Made by a program: the position numbers and the translations under genes. DNA of 64,000 nucleotides from Clostridium sp. (GTDB lineage: Bacteria > Bacillota > Clostridia > Clostridiales > Clostridiaceae), in contig NZ_JAKVOI010000001.1 in the NCBI RefSeq assembly GCF_022482905.1, positions 2,667,958 through 2,731,957 of the forward strand, in the 5' to 3' direction. Shown one piece after another: positions 1 through 8,915 of the stretch; within the stretch, counting starts at the first letter, position 1, and the number at the start of each line of letters is the position of its first letter. The notes below the pieces were generated by a model. The model was given only the letters and a program-made list of their open reading frames with translations. It had not been told where the DNA came from and did no database searches.

Positions 1-985
1 TGTTGCTCTAAAAATCTGTGTCAGTCCTGTATATGACATCACTAAAATCATTCCGGCAACCAGCGGAATAACAGTAGACGTCGACCTGCGGGCACGAGAC
101 ACTGCCTGCCCACACGCGATACGCCATGACGGCAAATGAAACGGAAGGACTGCTGTCCATGTACGGGACAGTCCCTGCCAGGACAGCAGGGCCAGCAAAA
201 CAGATAGCTGCAACAAACAGGACAGCAGCCAACACGCAGCAATAAAACAGCGGAGATAATGTGGAAAAGGATAATTGTTGTATCTGTTCAATATTCACAT
301 GTTTTGTAATAAACATGCTGCAGGTAACGACAGCAATGCTCCCTGCCAATGCAGCTAATGCCAATACACGTTTTGGAAGGCTTACTGTTTTGGGAGTGCT
401 GGCTGCTTGGCGTAATGCCTCAACCGGAGAAATACGGGAAACTGTACGAATTGTTAAAAATGCTCCTACCACTGCGACAACAAATCCGATACCTATACCA
501 TAACTCCAGGACAGTAACATACGAGAGATTCCAACAGCCGCATACGGAAGTCCGGGAGCTTCAAGTTGTACCGCAAAGAAAGAGAACAGTAAACGAGCCA
601 GCTGCGGCGAAAAAAAAAGAGAACCCACGCTTGCTGACACATCCAGCAGCAATACCTGCGCACATGTCCGCAAAGTCAACTGCATTGGTGTGGCCCCCTG
701 CAGGGAAAACAGTGCCAAATCACTTCGACGTTGTTGAATGGAAGCTGATACCACCATCATGATAACCAGTACACCAGCAAACAATGTTACGGGATAGGTC
801 AATCCGCTCATCGAGCCCACAAACCATCCAGCTTTTTCGCCCCAAACTATATTCCCCCGTGAAGCTGCAGCATTTGACATCATAATCCGCATGGTAGGAA
901 TCAAAATCTGTACCACAGCCAGCAGTAAAAACACTCCGCCCCATACCACAGGAGCATCTTTGAAATCTTTTATTAAGCCGCGCAT
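1..985 (-). pseudogene. FtsX-type ABC transporter permease, frameshifted and cut by the window edge
   Basis: Membrane half of an exporter that would pair with the ATPase encoded just upstream (gap of 7 bases). The chosen ATG at 985 has a good ribosome site (AGGTGAGGA, about 6 bases away); an earlier in-frame start at 1030 would overlap the ATPase and has none. Hydrophobic segments lie near residues 13-32, 54-83, 155-180 and 205-275, with the FtsX-like stretch RISPVEALRQ between the third and fourth. Around 170-185 the sensible frame shifts by one base: the original frame runs into an unlikely tail, while the next frame continues as WRIACGQAVSRARRST and another membrane segment to base 1. Either a real inactivating indel or a sequence error; the rest lies outside the window. 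Confidence 0.75.
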
Positions 986-992
986 CAGATCC

Positions 993-1685
993 TCACCTGC
1001 CCTTCGTTGACAGATATAATTTCCCATCACGCATTTGAATTACCCCATCGCATTGAGCTGCAACCTCAGGACTGTGTGTAACCATTACAACTGCATGATC
1101 AGATTGCGCCGCAATTTTCTTTAGTTCACTTACGACACGGGAAACTGATTCTGTGTCCAGTGCGCCAGTTGGCTCATCTGCAAAAATAACTTGCAGATTT
1201 GCAATCAAAACTCGTGCCAGTGCGACGCGCTGCTGTTCGCCGCCGGACAATAATGTCACATTCTTCTTCAGCAATTTAGAAATATTCAGCCTCTGCAATG
1301 TCTGCGAAGCGGCAGCACGAGGATATTTCCTGCCGCGTAATGTAAACGGCAGTTTAAGATTATCTTCTACTGTTATTGATGGCACCAAATTATAGGACTG
1401 AAACACAAATCCTAAATGGCTTCTACGAAACTTTGCTGATTGAGCGCGGCTCATCTTCGCAACATTTTCTTCCAACACTTGCACTGTGCCGGAGGATACC
1501 GGCTCCAAACCTGCCAGACAATACAGCAAGGTTGATTTACCTGAGCCGGACGGGCCAACGATACCCGTCATTTTGCCTGATGCAATAGAAAGATTAATAT
1601 TACGAAGTATGGGAACTGTTTCGTCCTGCCTGACGTTAAAATCTTTACACAGATTTTCAGCTATAATTATTTTATCAGATAACAT
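993..1685 (-). CDS. ABC transporter ATPase (MacB/BceA-like)
   Basis: Nucleotide-binding subunit energising the downstream FtsX-type permease, at the inner face of the membrane. Walker A GPSGSGKST, Q-loop FVFQSYNLVP, signature LSGGEQQRVALAR, Walker B VIFADEPTG and the switch His in VMVTHS are all present, so the ATPase itself looks intact. The start is the ATG at 1685 preceded by AGGAGGTAAC; the 24 codons open upstream of it lack a ribosome site. It is 230 residues, normal for this family. It follows the regulator and kinase genes in the same orientation, after a likely terminator at 1742-1776, an order typical of peptide-sensing resistance modules. The substrate is unknown and the permease partner is broken. 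Confidence 0.9.
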   Translation of the reverse strand: MLSDKIIIAENLCKDFNVRQDETVPILRNINLSIASGKMTGIVGPSGSGKSTLLYCLAGLEPVSSGTVQVLEENVAKMSRAQSAKFRRSHLGFVFQSYNLVPSITVEDNLKLPFTLRGRKYPRAAASQTLQRLNISKLLKKNVTLLSGGEQQRVALARVLIANLQVIFADEPTGALDTESVSRVVSELKKIAAQSDHAVVMVTHSPEVAAQCDGVIQMRDGKLYLSTKGR

Positions 1686-1741
1686 TTCTGTGTTACCTCC
1701 TTTTTTATTCTTTACTCCTGTAACTGTGAAAATAATAGCAT

Positions 1742-1776
1742 AAAAAAGGAGGCACATTTAAAATGTGTCGCCAGAT
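1742..1776 (-). terminator. Intrinsic terminator or attenuator between kinase and ABC genes
   Basis: On the minus strand a short hairpin built on ACATTT/AAATGT, flanked by GGC/GCC, is followed by CCTCCTTTTTT. It lies between the kinase stop (1799) and the ATPase start (1685), so it may end or attenuate the kinase transcript before the transporter genes. Confidence 0.5.
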
Positions 1777-1798
1777 GTATCTACAGGAGAGCCAAATG

Positions 1799-3096
1799 TT
1801 AAATTGGAAGCATAATTTCCAAACGAAACAGCCCGGTTTCTGTTGTAATGGTCATGATGCCCCCGTTCTGTTCCACGTTATCCCGGATGCTTCGCAGGCC
1901 AAATCCATGATTCAACCGGTCTTGTTTTGTTGTCTGTCCGGTATAGGGAAGATCAGCCATCATCGGATTTTCCATGGAGATCATGTAGTAGAAATCGCTT
2001 CTGCTGATGGAAAGCGAAATAAACCGATGTTTTTCACCGGAAACTTTTTGATTGGCCTCAATGGCATTATCCAACGCATTTGCAAAATCGTACATATATC
2101 GAAAGTGGAAATTGATAAGGCTCTGCCAAACGCCCCAGACAATTTAAATTTAATTTGTGCCCTTTGCATTGGAGGAACTTTTGCGTTCAAAATTGCATCC
2201 ACATTATCATCACCTGTATAGAAAAGAGCTTTCGTCATGTTTTCCCAACTCCCCTGTACATGGCCCAGATATTCTTGAACCTTCAAAAGATTCCCTGTTT
2301 CGCAGAGCTGCTCAATCCGGGTAATATGGTGCTTTATATCGTGCCGGAATTTTCGGATGTCCTCCTGGTTTTTCTTGTACATCTCAAAATACTGCAATTC
2401 CTGTTCAATATACTGCTGATTACGCTGTTCCAACTGTTTAAAATAATCTGTCGTTTTACTTTTCCAAAGTGAAATAAAATAAAGGACATCTGCAATAACA
2501 ACTACCGCGGAAAAACAGGCCGAGATATAAAGCTGGATTCCGGTATTTTCAATCCTGTAATTTACCCACATAAACGGGTTCAAAAACATGGCTATCGTCC
2601 ACAAGAGAAACGCAGGCAGAATTTCTATATAGCTAAAGAGTATTCTATGAGCATATTTGCGGTACTTATAGGCTGCTGCAATAATTACGCAATCCATTAC
2701 AAGATTGCCGATTATCAAAGCGTAAAATGTAATTTCTCCACTTGAAATGATAGATTGTTTTATATCCATTGTTCCCGCAAGGAGTGCTGCACTGCTGGCG
2801 GGGAGACTTCTCAGCACCCATAGAAACGCGGCAATAACTATACTGTTTAATCGACGATCCGGTTCATTTACACCCGCAAGAATTACTATAAAAGCAAAGC
2901 AACTTATACCATATGCGATGATAGCTTCATTTACCAGACACACGCATTCCAGTGTGATAAAAAATGCTGCCATTGCAATGTTCTTTTTGTCCGGTGGAAT
3001 TTTGGGGCTGACGAAAAGAAATACAAGTGCACCTGCCGATAACGTGTCAAATACGGCAGCTAATATTTCCAATACCACTAATGCAACTACCATCAT
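1799..3096 (-). pseudogene. GHKL sensor histidine kinase (AgrC-like), frameshifted
   Basis: Sensor of a two-component system with the LytTR regulator encoded directly upstream (stop at 3098, one base before this start). The N-terminal half carries about six membrane segments, then a coiled linker and the phosphoacceptor motif FRHDIKHH near residue 250. The ATPase part (NALDNAIEAN, then HGFGLRSIRDNVEQNGG) sits in another frame: the frames must join near 2090-2105, where a single-base indel turns the codons after STFD into nonsense and MYDFANALDNAI appears in the neighbouring frame. Both halves are well conserved, so the break is recent or a sequence error. ATG at 3096 or the next one at 3093 (better spacing to GAGG) could be the start. 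Confidence 0.8.
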
Positions 3097-3097
3097 A

Positions 3098-3805
3098 TTA
3101 CCTCGCTGTTCGTTTCATATAGGTATGAAACGCTTCGTCAAATTGCTTTTTTCTCAGTCTGCTAATGGGAATGGAATCTCCGTTTACCATAAGGACGTCG
3201 AGACTGTCAATAAATTTGATATATCGCAGATTGATTAAATAGCTGCGGTGTACCCTGTAAAAATCATTTGAACCTAAAAGATGTGTATAGAAATCAATTC
3301 TATTGCGGTCATAATAAGACTGTTTCTGCTGAACAATTTTTACGTTCTTGTCCTGTGCCTCAATATACAAAATATCCTTAACTTTTAAGACAGCCTCTTT
3401 GTCCTTGCTCTCCACATGAATTGTTTTTTGGTTCAGCAATTCCTTTTTTACCGCTGTGATCGCTTCAATCAACTTCTGGGGTTGAATCGGCTTGGTCAGA
3501 AAACGAAATGCCGATACTTCATAGCCAGTCATGGCAAATTCGTCATGGGAAGTGATGAACACAATATACATATCCGCTAAAAGTGCATGAACCTTTTTTG
3601 CAACTTGAATTCCATCAATGTCATCCATTTCTATGTCAAGAAAAAGCAGATCATAAGACATCCCCTGTTTTTCTATGGCCCTTATGAGCGTTTCCCCCGA
3701 TGAATATTGTTCTGTGAGCAAATTAATATCGCGGTACGTCTTATTTATAAAATCAGACAATGATGACAATACAGCAACCTCATCATCACAAATCGCAATC
3801 CGCAT
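3098..3805 (-). CDS. LytTR-family response regulator
   Basis: DNA-binding response regulator of the AgrA/LytR type. The receiver domain covers roughly residues 1-120 with the acidic pocket ICDDE, phosphoacceptor Asp in LLFLDIEM and the switch Lys in LTKPIQ; the LytTR domain follows (about 135-235), including YRVHRSYLINL. The ATG at 3805 is preferred over the GTG at 3814 because AGGCGG sits 8 bases before it and only 2 before the GTG. It begins the minus-strand set regulator-kinase-ATPase-permease. As the kinase and permease are both frameshifted, the pathway may be non-functional although this gene is intact. Confidence 0.9.
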   Translation of the reverse strand: MRIAICDDEVAVLSSLSDFINKTYRDINLLTEQYSSGETLIRAIEKQGMSYDLLFLDIEMDDIDGIQVAKKVHALLADMYIVFITSHDEFAMTGYEVSAFRFLTKPIQPQKLIEAITAVKKELLNQKTIHVESKDKEAVLKVKDILYIEAQDKNVKIVQQKQSYYDRNRIDFYTHLLGSNDFYRVHRSYLINLRYIKFIDSLDVLMVNGDSIPISRLRKKQFDEAFHTYMKRTAR

Positions 3806-3869
3806 AATTTGCACCGCCTTTTCATTTTCTATATCTTTTATATTATTATATACGGTTAACCGAATAGTA

Positions 3870-3971
3870 TCAATAAATTATTACAGCGGATACCCCTGCT
3901 TGTTTAGCAATAGCATTTGCAATTCTCTTTGTATTACCTGATTTTGAATAATAACGCGCTTCAATATTCAT
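3870..3971 (-). pseudogene. N-terminal fragment of a flavodoxin
   Basis: A 33-codon reading frame starting ATG at 3971 encodes ARYYSKSGNTKRIANAIAK, the phosphate-binding loop and first helix of a flavodoxin (FMN-binding SKSGNT), then stops. Flavodoxins are about 140-180 residues, so only the first fifth remains. It follows the small membrane protein gene (end 3994) by 22 bases in the same direction, so the original operon was probably TetR regulator, membrane protein, flavodoxin. The rest seems lost where the two-component module now begins. Confidence 0.7.
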
Positions 3972-3993
3972 AAATCGCCCTATTTTCAGCTAT

Positions 3994-4362
3994 TTATTTA
4001 ACTATCAATAGTGCAAACCTACCAATAATCGACTTTATGACAATGCAGCCAGCAACTACAAAAAGCGCAATTTTGGGATCATAAAGTATGGGGATTTTCC
4101 ATTTGAATATTTGTGTTGCTGTTGTAAGTAATGCGGTTGTCCCAAAGATGTATCCCATGATGGTGAGCGGGTGAGCCGGTGCATTGCTGATAAATTTGCC
4201 GATTGTTGGCATAATCATGCACATTGCAAATCCAATTGCGCCCAAAGTAATAACAGCCGCTCTCGGCCCATTAATGAATAATATTTGTTTGCCAGATAGT
4301 CCTGCATAAACAATCAGGCTGGTTATAAACCACTCTGCCAGCAATATTCCAATTCCTTTCAT
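3994..4362 (-). CDS. Small four-helix membrane protein
   Basis: A 122-residue very hydrophobic protein with about four predicted membrane segments (near residues 5-22, 34-54, 66-86 and 96-118) and no catalytic motif I recognise. Its ATG overlaps the stop of the TetR gene (ATGA-type overlap at 4359-4362), so the two are translationally coupled, and a flavodoxin remnant follows. Similar TetR/membrane protein/flavodoxin strings occur in clostridia, but the function is unknown to me. Expression is expected to follow the TetR operators at 5018-5066. Confidence 0.75.
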   Translation of the reverse strand: MKGIGILLAEWFITSLIVYAGLSGKQILFINGPRAAVITLGAIGFAMCMIMPTIGKFISNAPAHPLTIMGYIFGTTALLTTATQIFKWKIPILYDPKIALFVVAGCIVIKSIIGRFALLIVK

Positions 4363-4994
4363 TGTTTATCGCCCCTTAAATAGATTTTATTGAACATCGT
4401 AATATGTTTTTCTAAAAAAGATAAAGCTTCTTCATATTTTTCGGGCTGATTGTCATATTTTGATAACAGCAAATACAAAGGTGAATAAAACTGCAAGGCC
4501 ATTACCATTGGGTCAGCATCAACATAAACTCCATCATTTATTAAATTAGTGAACACGCCTGATATATAATCTAAGCCCTTGTCTATTATCAATTCCCTGA
4601 AAAACTTGCCTGCCTCCGAAGTTCTATACTGTTCCATTGTCAACATTCTACGCAGTTGCGAACCATACTCTGTTTTAAGATAGAACTGAAACATTGTAAC
4701 ACTAATACGGAATAGTTCCTCCCTTACATCACTTTCTCCTGAGAGAATATTGGCCATGCTTTCAGGGGGAATAAAAGTAGAAACTTCCTCTTGATAACGA
4801 CGCTCAATGTCTTTGAGAATTGAGTTGAAAATGTCTTGTTTTCCGCTATAATGCTTGTAAAGAGCGCTCTCCCGTATTCCGATTTCTTTTGATATGTCAC
4901 GGATACCAACCCCATCATAACCTCTTTCAGAAAACAATTTTAGTGCAACTGTCAAAATAACTTCCTTTGTATCCCGTGTTTTGTTTTTTGGCAT
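4359..4994 (-). CDS. TetR-family transcriptional repressor
   Basis: A 211-residue regulator. The N-terminal helix-turn-helix (about residues 8-55) is typical TetR: ILTVALKLFSERGYDGVGIRD then ALYKHYSGKQDIF; the helical ligand domain follows and is not recognisable by ligand. The start is the ATG at 4994, preceded by GGAGG; codons upstream of it (to 5066) cover the promoter and operators and cannot be coding. The gene is the first of an operon with the membrane protein and the flavodoxin remnant and is almost certainly autoregulated through the paired palindromes in its promoter. Confidence 0.9.
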   Translation of the reverse strand: MPKNKTRDTKEVILTVALKLFSERGYDGVGIRDISKEIGIRESALYKHYSGKQDIFNSILKDIERRYQEEVSTFIPPESMANILSGESDVREELFRISVTMFQFYLKTEYGSQLRRMLTMEQYRTSEAGKFFRELIIDKGLDYISGVFTNLINDGVYVDADPMVMALQFYSPLYLLLSKYDNQPEKYEEALSFLEKHITMFNKIYLRGDKQ

Positions 4995-5017
4995 AATAAC
5001 CTCCATCAATAAATATT

Positions 5018-5066
5018 GTGAGCAGTCGTTCACCATTATTATAGTGAACAGCTGCTCACTTGTCAA
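5018..5066 (-). promoter_or_regulatory. TetR-operon promoter with two operator palindromes
   Basis: On the minus strand TTGACA (5061-5066) and TATAAT (5038-5043) are separated by 17 bases, a consensus sigma-A promoter. The spacer is filled by GTGAGCAGCTGTTCAC (5044-5059) and a near copy, in inverted arrangement, lies at 5018-5033, over the start of transcription. Two 16-bp near-palindromes 26 bases apart are a strong candidate for the binding site of the TetR protein encoded immediately downstream. Confidence 0.85.
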
Positions 5067-5099
5067 GAAAGGCTAGTCGGCCTTCTTCATTGACTGAGT

Positions 5100-5618
5100 T
5101 CAGTAATGTTTCTGTGCTTCAAAGATGTGATTAGGTAACAAGTCATTTAAACTAATGATTTTACTGCCTTTACTTTCATAATAGCGCAGCATTTCGTCAA
5201 TTTTCCTTTTATCATAACTTGTAATGCAATCTGATAATACATTAACGCTATAATTTGCTTTGCGTAAATTATAACAGGTTGATTTAACACAAGCAACAGC
5301 ATCTGCTCCTGTTATGTAGAAATCACATATTTCATTTTTACTAATAAAGTCTGTAAATTCTTCACTACTTAATGCGTTTCCTTTGTATTTTGTAAAAACA
5401 TTTTTTGATACTATTTTCAAGTCTGAAGCTAATTCAGATCCATATGTATTGGGTTTAAAAGTCCTCGTGCCGGCTGATAAATTTTCATGCCTTATATAAA
5501 TAACATGAATATTATTATTGACAATATCAATAGCTTTATTGATATTGTCAATAATACCCTTGTAATTCTTTGTTATGTCATTTTGAATATCAATTATTAC
5601 TAAGGCTTTTTTCTGCAT
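5100..5618 (-). CDS. Isochorismatase-like cysteine hydrolase
   Basis: A 172-residue cytosolic hydrolase of the isochorismatase/nicotinamidase superfamily. The triad is visible: Asp in VIIDIQND near the N-terminus, Lys in FTKYKGNALSS, and the nucleophilic Cys in TGADAVACVKST. Members cleave amide or enol-ether bonds (nicotinamide, isochorismate, N-carbamoyl amines); the substrate here cannot be told. The ATG at 5618 has AGGAGG 7 bases upstream; the longer frame to 5687 lacks a site. It is divergent from the WYL regulator at 5739, with about 120 bases shared between them, so that regulator is a plausible controller. Confidence 0.85.
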   Translation of the reverse strand: MQKKALVIIDIQNDITKNYKGIIDNINKAIDIVNNNIHVIYIRHENLSAGTRTFKPNTYGSELASDLKIVSKNVFTKYKGNALSSEEFTDFISKNEICDFYITGADAVACVKSTCYNLRKANYSVNVLSDCITSYDKRKIDEMLRYYESKGSKIISLNDLLPNHIFEAQKHY

Positions 5619-5738
5619 AGTGTCTCCTCCTGATAGGTAGATTGATTTGTTTACTTTTTTATTGTAACATGTAATTGTTGACAACATTATGGCAACAATC
5701 TATAATGATAAAAATAAATTTTGAAAGGCGGCTATCAG

Positions 5739-6671
5739 ATGAAAGTTGACAGGCTTGTTAGCATTATTATGATACTCCTTGATAAAGAGCGTATAGGCGC
5801 ACAGGAGTTAGCAGATATGTTCGAAGTTTCACCCCGCACAATCTACCGCGACATAGACACTATAAACATGGCGGGTATTCCTGTTCGCGGGGCACCGGGA
5901 GTGGGCGGCGGCTTTGAAATCATGCAGAAATACAAGATTGATAGAAAGGTTTTTTCGACTGCCGACCTTTCCGCTATCTTGATGGGGCTTTCCAGTCTTT
6001 CTAACATGATACGAGGTGATGAACTGGTAAACGCCCTTGCGAAAGTCAAAAGTTTTATCCCCGCCGATAGAGCGAAAGACATTGAATTAAAAGCAAATCA
6101 AATATATATAGATTTAAGTCCGTGGATGGGCAACAGGAACATACAACCATATTTAGGAATTATCAAAACAGCTTTACAGGAAAGTAAGCTACTGACCTTT
6201 GAATATACAGACCGCTACGGAAATAAAACCGCACGAACAGCCGAGCCGTATCAGCTTGTATTGAAAAGTAGTCATTGGTATTGGCAAGGGTATTGCCATA
6301 AAAGAAATGATTTTCGCTTATTCAAACTATCCCGCACATCAAACCTACAAATACAAGAGGAATTTTTTACGCCACGAGATTATCAAAAACCGCAGTTAGA
6401 TTTTACTGATATTTTGACAACTATGCAAATAAAAATCAAAATTCGTATTCATAAATCTGTCATGGACAGGGTACTTGATTATTGCACTTATGAACACTTT
6501 TTGCCAGACGGTGATGAGCATTACATTGTTAGTTTTCCTTTCATAGAGAACGAATACTACTACAATATTCTTTTCAGTTTTGGGGATAAATGCGAGTGTT
6601 TAGAGCCGTTACATATCCGCACAGAAATGAAGCGTAGAATACATGATATAGCTACCTTATACGAAAACTAG
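5739..6671 (+). CDS. WYL-domain transcriptional regulator (YafY/DeoR-like)
   Basis: A 310-residue regulator: N-terminal winged helix-turn-helix (LADMFEVSPRTIYRDIDTINM, about residues 18-40) and a C-terminal WYL domain with LTFEYTDRYGN and LKSSHWYWQGYC, thought to bind a small ligand or nucleic acid. The ATG at 5739 follows AAAGGCGG; an earlier in-frame ATG at 5721 lies before that site. It is divergent from the isochorismatase-like gene and probably regulates it or itself. A second WYL regulator of the same architecture is at 27,400-28,335. Confidence 0.9.
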   Translation: MKVDRLVSIIMILLDKERIGAQELADMFEVSPRTIYRDIDTINMAGIPVRGAPGVGGGFEIMQKYKIDRKVFSTADLSAILMGLSSLSNMIRGDELVNALAKVKSFIPADRAKDIELKANQIYIDLSPWMGNRNIQPYLGIIKTALQESKLLTFEYTDRYGNKTARTAEPYQLVLKSSHWYWQGYCHKRNDFRLFKLSRTSNLQIQEEFFTPRDYQKPQLDFTDILTTMQIKIKIRIHKSVMDRVLDYCTYEHFLPDGDEHYIVSFPFIENEYYYNILFSFGDKCECLEPLHIRTEMKRRIHDIATLYEN

Positions 6672-6819
6672 AACTTTGTTTTGCTATCAAGAATGCTTGA
6701 AAAAGCAGATATTGATAAGCCTTTAACCATTCATCAACTTAGATTAGACATACTTTTGCCAGCAGAGCATTGATAGTCTTCACCTTTCATATTTATTCTT
6801 TGAACTTTGATATTTTGTA

Positions 6820-7965
6820 TTAGTCGAATACCTTATCGTACTGGGAATCAAAATTAACAGGGGCATTTGTCTCCAGATAAAAGTTCACATTTGCATAATT
6901 TGGATTAAATAAAAATGGCCTTTTGCAGTTTCCTTTGGATCCCCGGTTGCAGTAATAGTTGCGTCGAAATTACCACCGCCGTTTTGTTTGTCAAAATTAC
7001 CACTGAAATTCAGTTTCTTATTTCCGTCTTCATAGCCGCTTATATATTTTGTTTCGTAAATTCCGCTTATGGTACTGTTATCTATTTTTTCAATAGTCAC
7101 CGTGGCCTCACCTATTTTTATAAACTTTCCATCTTTTTCAATTGTTATATTCTGGACGTATTTTCCAAGGTATTTTTCAGGGTTGGACAATTTGTCCGGG
7201 TTCGAGGAGTTGGCGGTCTGCACTATTGTTTTTTTACCTGAAAGATCAGGTTTTTTAACTGCAGTTGAGTTAATGTCATCTATTTTCAGCAGCAGTTCAA
7301 AGGTCAAATTGTGATTTTGATTGTTTTTATCGGTACCTGAAAGAACTCCTGATCCAAGTACGGTTTTGATCAACCCGTTCTTGTCTGTGGTGACAGTTCC
7401 CTTGATATTTTTTACAAATATATTGTCCGCGAGTCTGGGAACATTGAATCTGCCATCAGTTTTTTCTTCTCCGGAGGAACTGACAGCAGCATTTCCTCCA
7501 AATAAATTTTTGAATTGAAAGGATACCAGTGCATTTATAAGTGATGGTACCTGGGTGTTGTTCAAGGATCCCGAAAGCTCCCTGGATCCATCCTGCTTTA
7601 CATTGACTGCAACGGAATCTTTTAGATTTCCCACAATGGCATCTGCTATCTTTTCAAAATCGGAAGCCCTGTCTTCATCAAAAGGATTTGCCATATTCCA
7701 GTTTGTGCCGTTTGTAAAATTAGTTACGGAATAAGAGGAAGATTTTTGGGGCTTATTTATTATGGTATTTTTGTCTATATAGTAATAGCTTTCAGCTTTC
7801 TTTGAGCCGTTGTAAATTGTATTTGTATCCTCCTTTGACTTATTCGATATATCGTATTTGGACAGATCACTGCTGGAATACACCACATTGGTGCCGTCCT
7901 TTATGACAAAGGATGTGTCTACGGTATAGTTTGAAAGTTCACCGGTGCAGGCTCTTATCAGTGAT
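6820..7965 (-). pseudogene. Remnant of a large secreted or lipoprotein-like protein of unknown function
   Basis: The frame encodes a Ser/Asn/Lys-rich, beta-strand-like extracellular protein, with repeated short strand patterns such as ITIEKDGKFIKIGEATVTIEK. I do not recognise the family. It is broken at both ends. Upstream the frame stays open past the first usable codon (7886) to about 7965 without a start or signal peptide, reaching only RACTGELSNYTVD before the terminator of ablB. Near 6905-6915 a one-base loss in GGCCATTTTT shifts the frame; the true C-terminus continues as NPNYANVNFYLETNAPV and ends at TAA 6820-6822. Confidence 0.65.
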
Positions 7966-7974
7966 ATTTTGTAT

Positions 7975-8019
7975 TGTAAAAAATAAGCAGAGAAAATTTT
8001 TGGCTTTTCTCTGCTTATT
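7975..8019 (-). terminator. Terminator of the kamA-ablB operon
   Basis: A 15-bp stem (AATAAGCAGAGAAAA at 7982-7996 pairing with 8005-8019) with an 8-base loop is followed on the minus strand by a run of T. It lies 35 bases beyond the ablB stop codon. Confidence 0.85.
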
Positions 8020-8054
8020 GAACAGTTAAGTATCTACACATTGTCCTGTAAATT

Positions 8055-8915
8055 TCAGATATTATTGATGTTTTTTACCCAAATATTCATGTTCTCGAAA
8101 CCACCGCATATATTGCAATTATTTATAAGTTTTCCTCTGAATGTATAGCCTTGCTTGCTGAGTACAAGATTAATACTAGGATGGATTGCTCTGGACAGAC
8201 TATATAGGGTTATAAATCCCATTTTCTTAAGCTCCAATTCCAGGGAATAGATTATATTAGACAGTATGCCTTTATTCCTATAATGTGGATGAGTGACACA
8301 GTCGGTTATTTCTGCATTCAAATTTTCTCTATCCAGATCTGCTGAAGCTATGCCGATTATTCTGCTGTCATTGTCCACAGCTACCTTATATAGGACTTTT
8401 TTATTCAAAGTGTTTCTCAGATAATCTTCATTGAAAATTTCAGAGGGATAAGTGGAAAATATCTGGGAAAATAATTTTATCATATTCTTTATATCACTTT
8501 CCGCTGCATTTCTTATGTGGTAGTTGAAATTGCTGCTTTTATAGATAAAAGTGTCCTTCTTATTCAAGCTCTGTCTTAAAATCAGGTCCTCTTTAGAATG
8601 TTCACTATAGAGTCTTCTGTTTTTGTTGATGAAATAGGACATACAAAATGCATCCTTACCTTTAAAATAGCCATCTATTTTACCTTCCAATTCAAAACCT
8701 GCCTTAGTAAAATTATCCAGATATTCAATATCACAGTTGCATATGATTTTTCCAAGACGCTGTCTTGAAACAAAATGAATAAGTCTTTTTATATTTTGAA
8801 CTGACATAGTGTAAAATTTGATTATTTTTACACGACTGTTGGTGTAGTCCACACATATTTTATCCTTATCTATTTTGATATAATAATTATTTAGCTGACA
8901 ACTGCTTGCACTCAT
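8055..8915 (-). CDS. ablB: Beta-lysine N6-acetyltransferase
   Basis: A 286-residue GNAT-family enzyme that acetylates L-beta-lysine from acetyl-CoA to give N-epsilon-acetyl-beta-lysine, a compatible solute. The GNAT fold is in the C-terminal half: IIGIASADLDRENLNAEITD, then the acetyl-CoA loop HPHYRNKGILSNII and a terminal SKQGYTFRGKL. The N-terminal ~110 residues are the family-specific extension. The ATG at 8915 with GGAGAAG upstream lies inside the end of kamA (29-base overlap), so the pair is translated together. The assignment rests on the fold and on the kamA partner, a hallmark pairing of this pathway. Confidence 0.88.
   Translation of the reverse strand: MSASSCQLNNYYIKIDKDKICVDYTNSRVKIIKFYTMSVQNIKRLIHFVSRQRLGKIICNCDIEYLDNFTKAGFELEGKIDGYFKGKDAFCMSYFINKNRRLYSEHSKEDLILRQSLNKKDTFIYKSSNFNYHIRNAAESDIKNMIKLFSQIFSTYPSEIFNEDYLRNTLNKKVLYKVAVDNDSRIIGIASADLDRENLNAEITDCVTHPHYRNKGILSNIIYSLELELKKMGFITLYSLSRAIHPSINLVLSKQGYTFRGKLINNCNICGGFENMNIWVKNINNI

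Noticed and set aside
6693-6773. 26-codon ORF (starts MLEKADIDKPLTIHQ)
   Set aside because: Protein-like composition, but no ribosome site and no recognisable family; possibly a gene remnant, not supportable as a gene.
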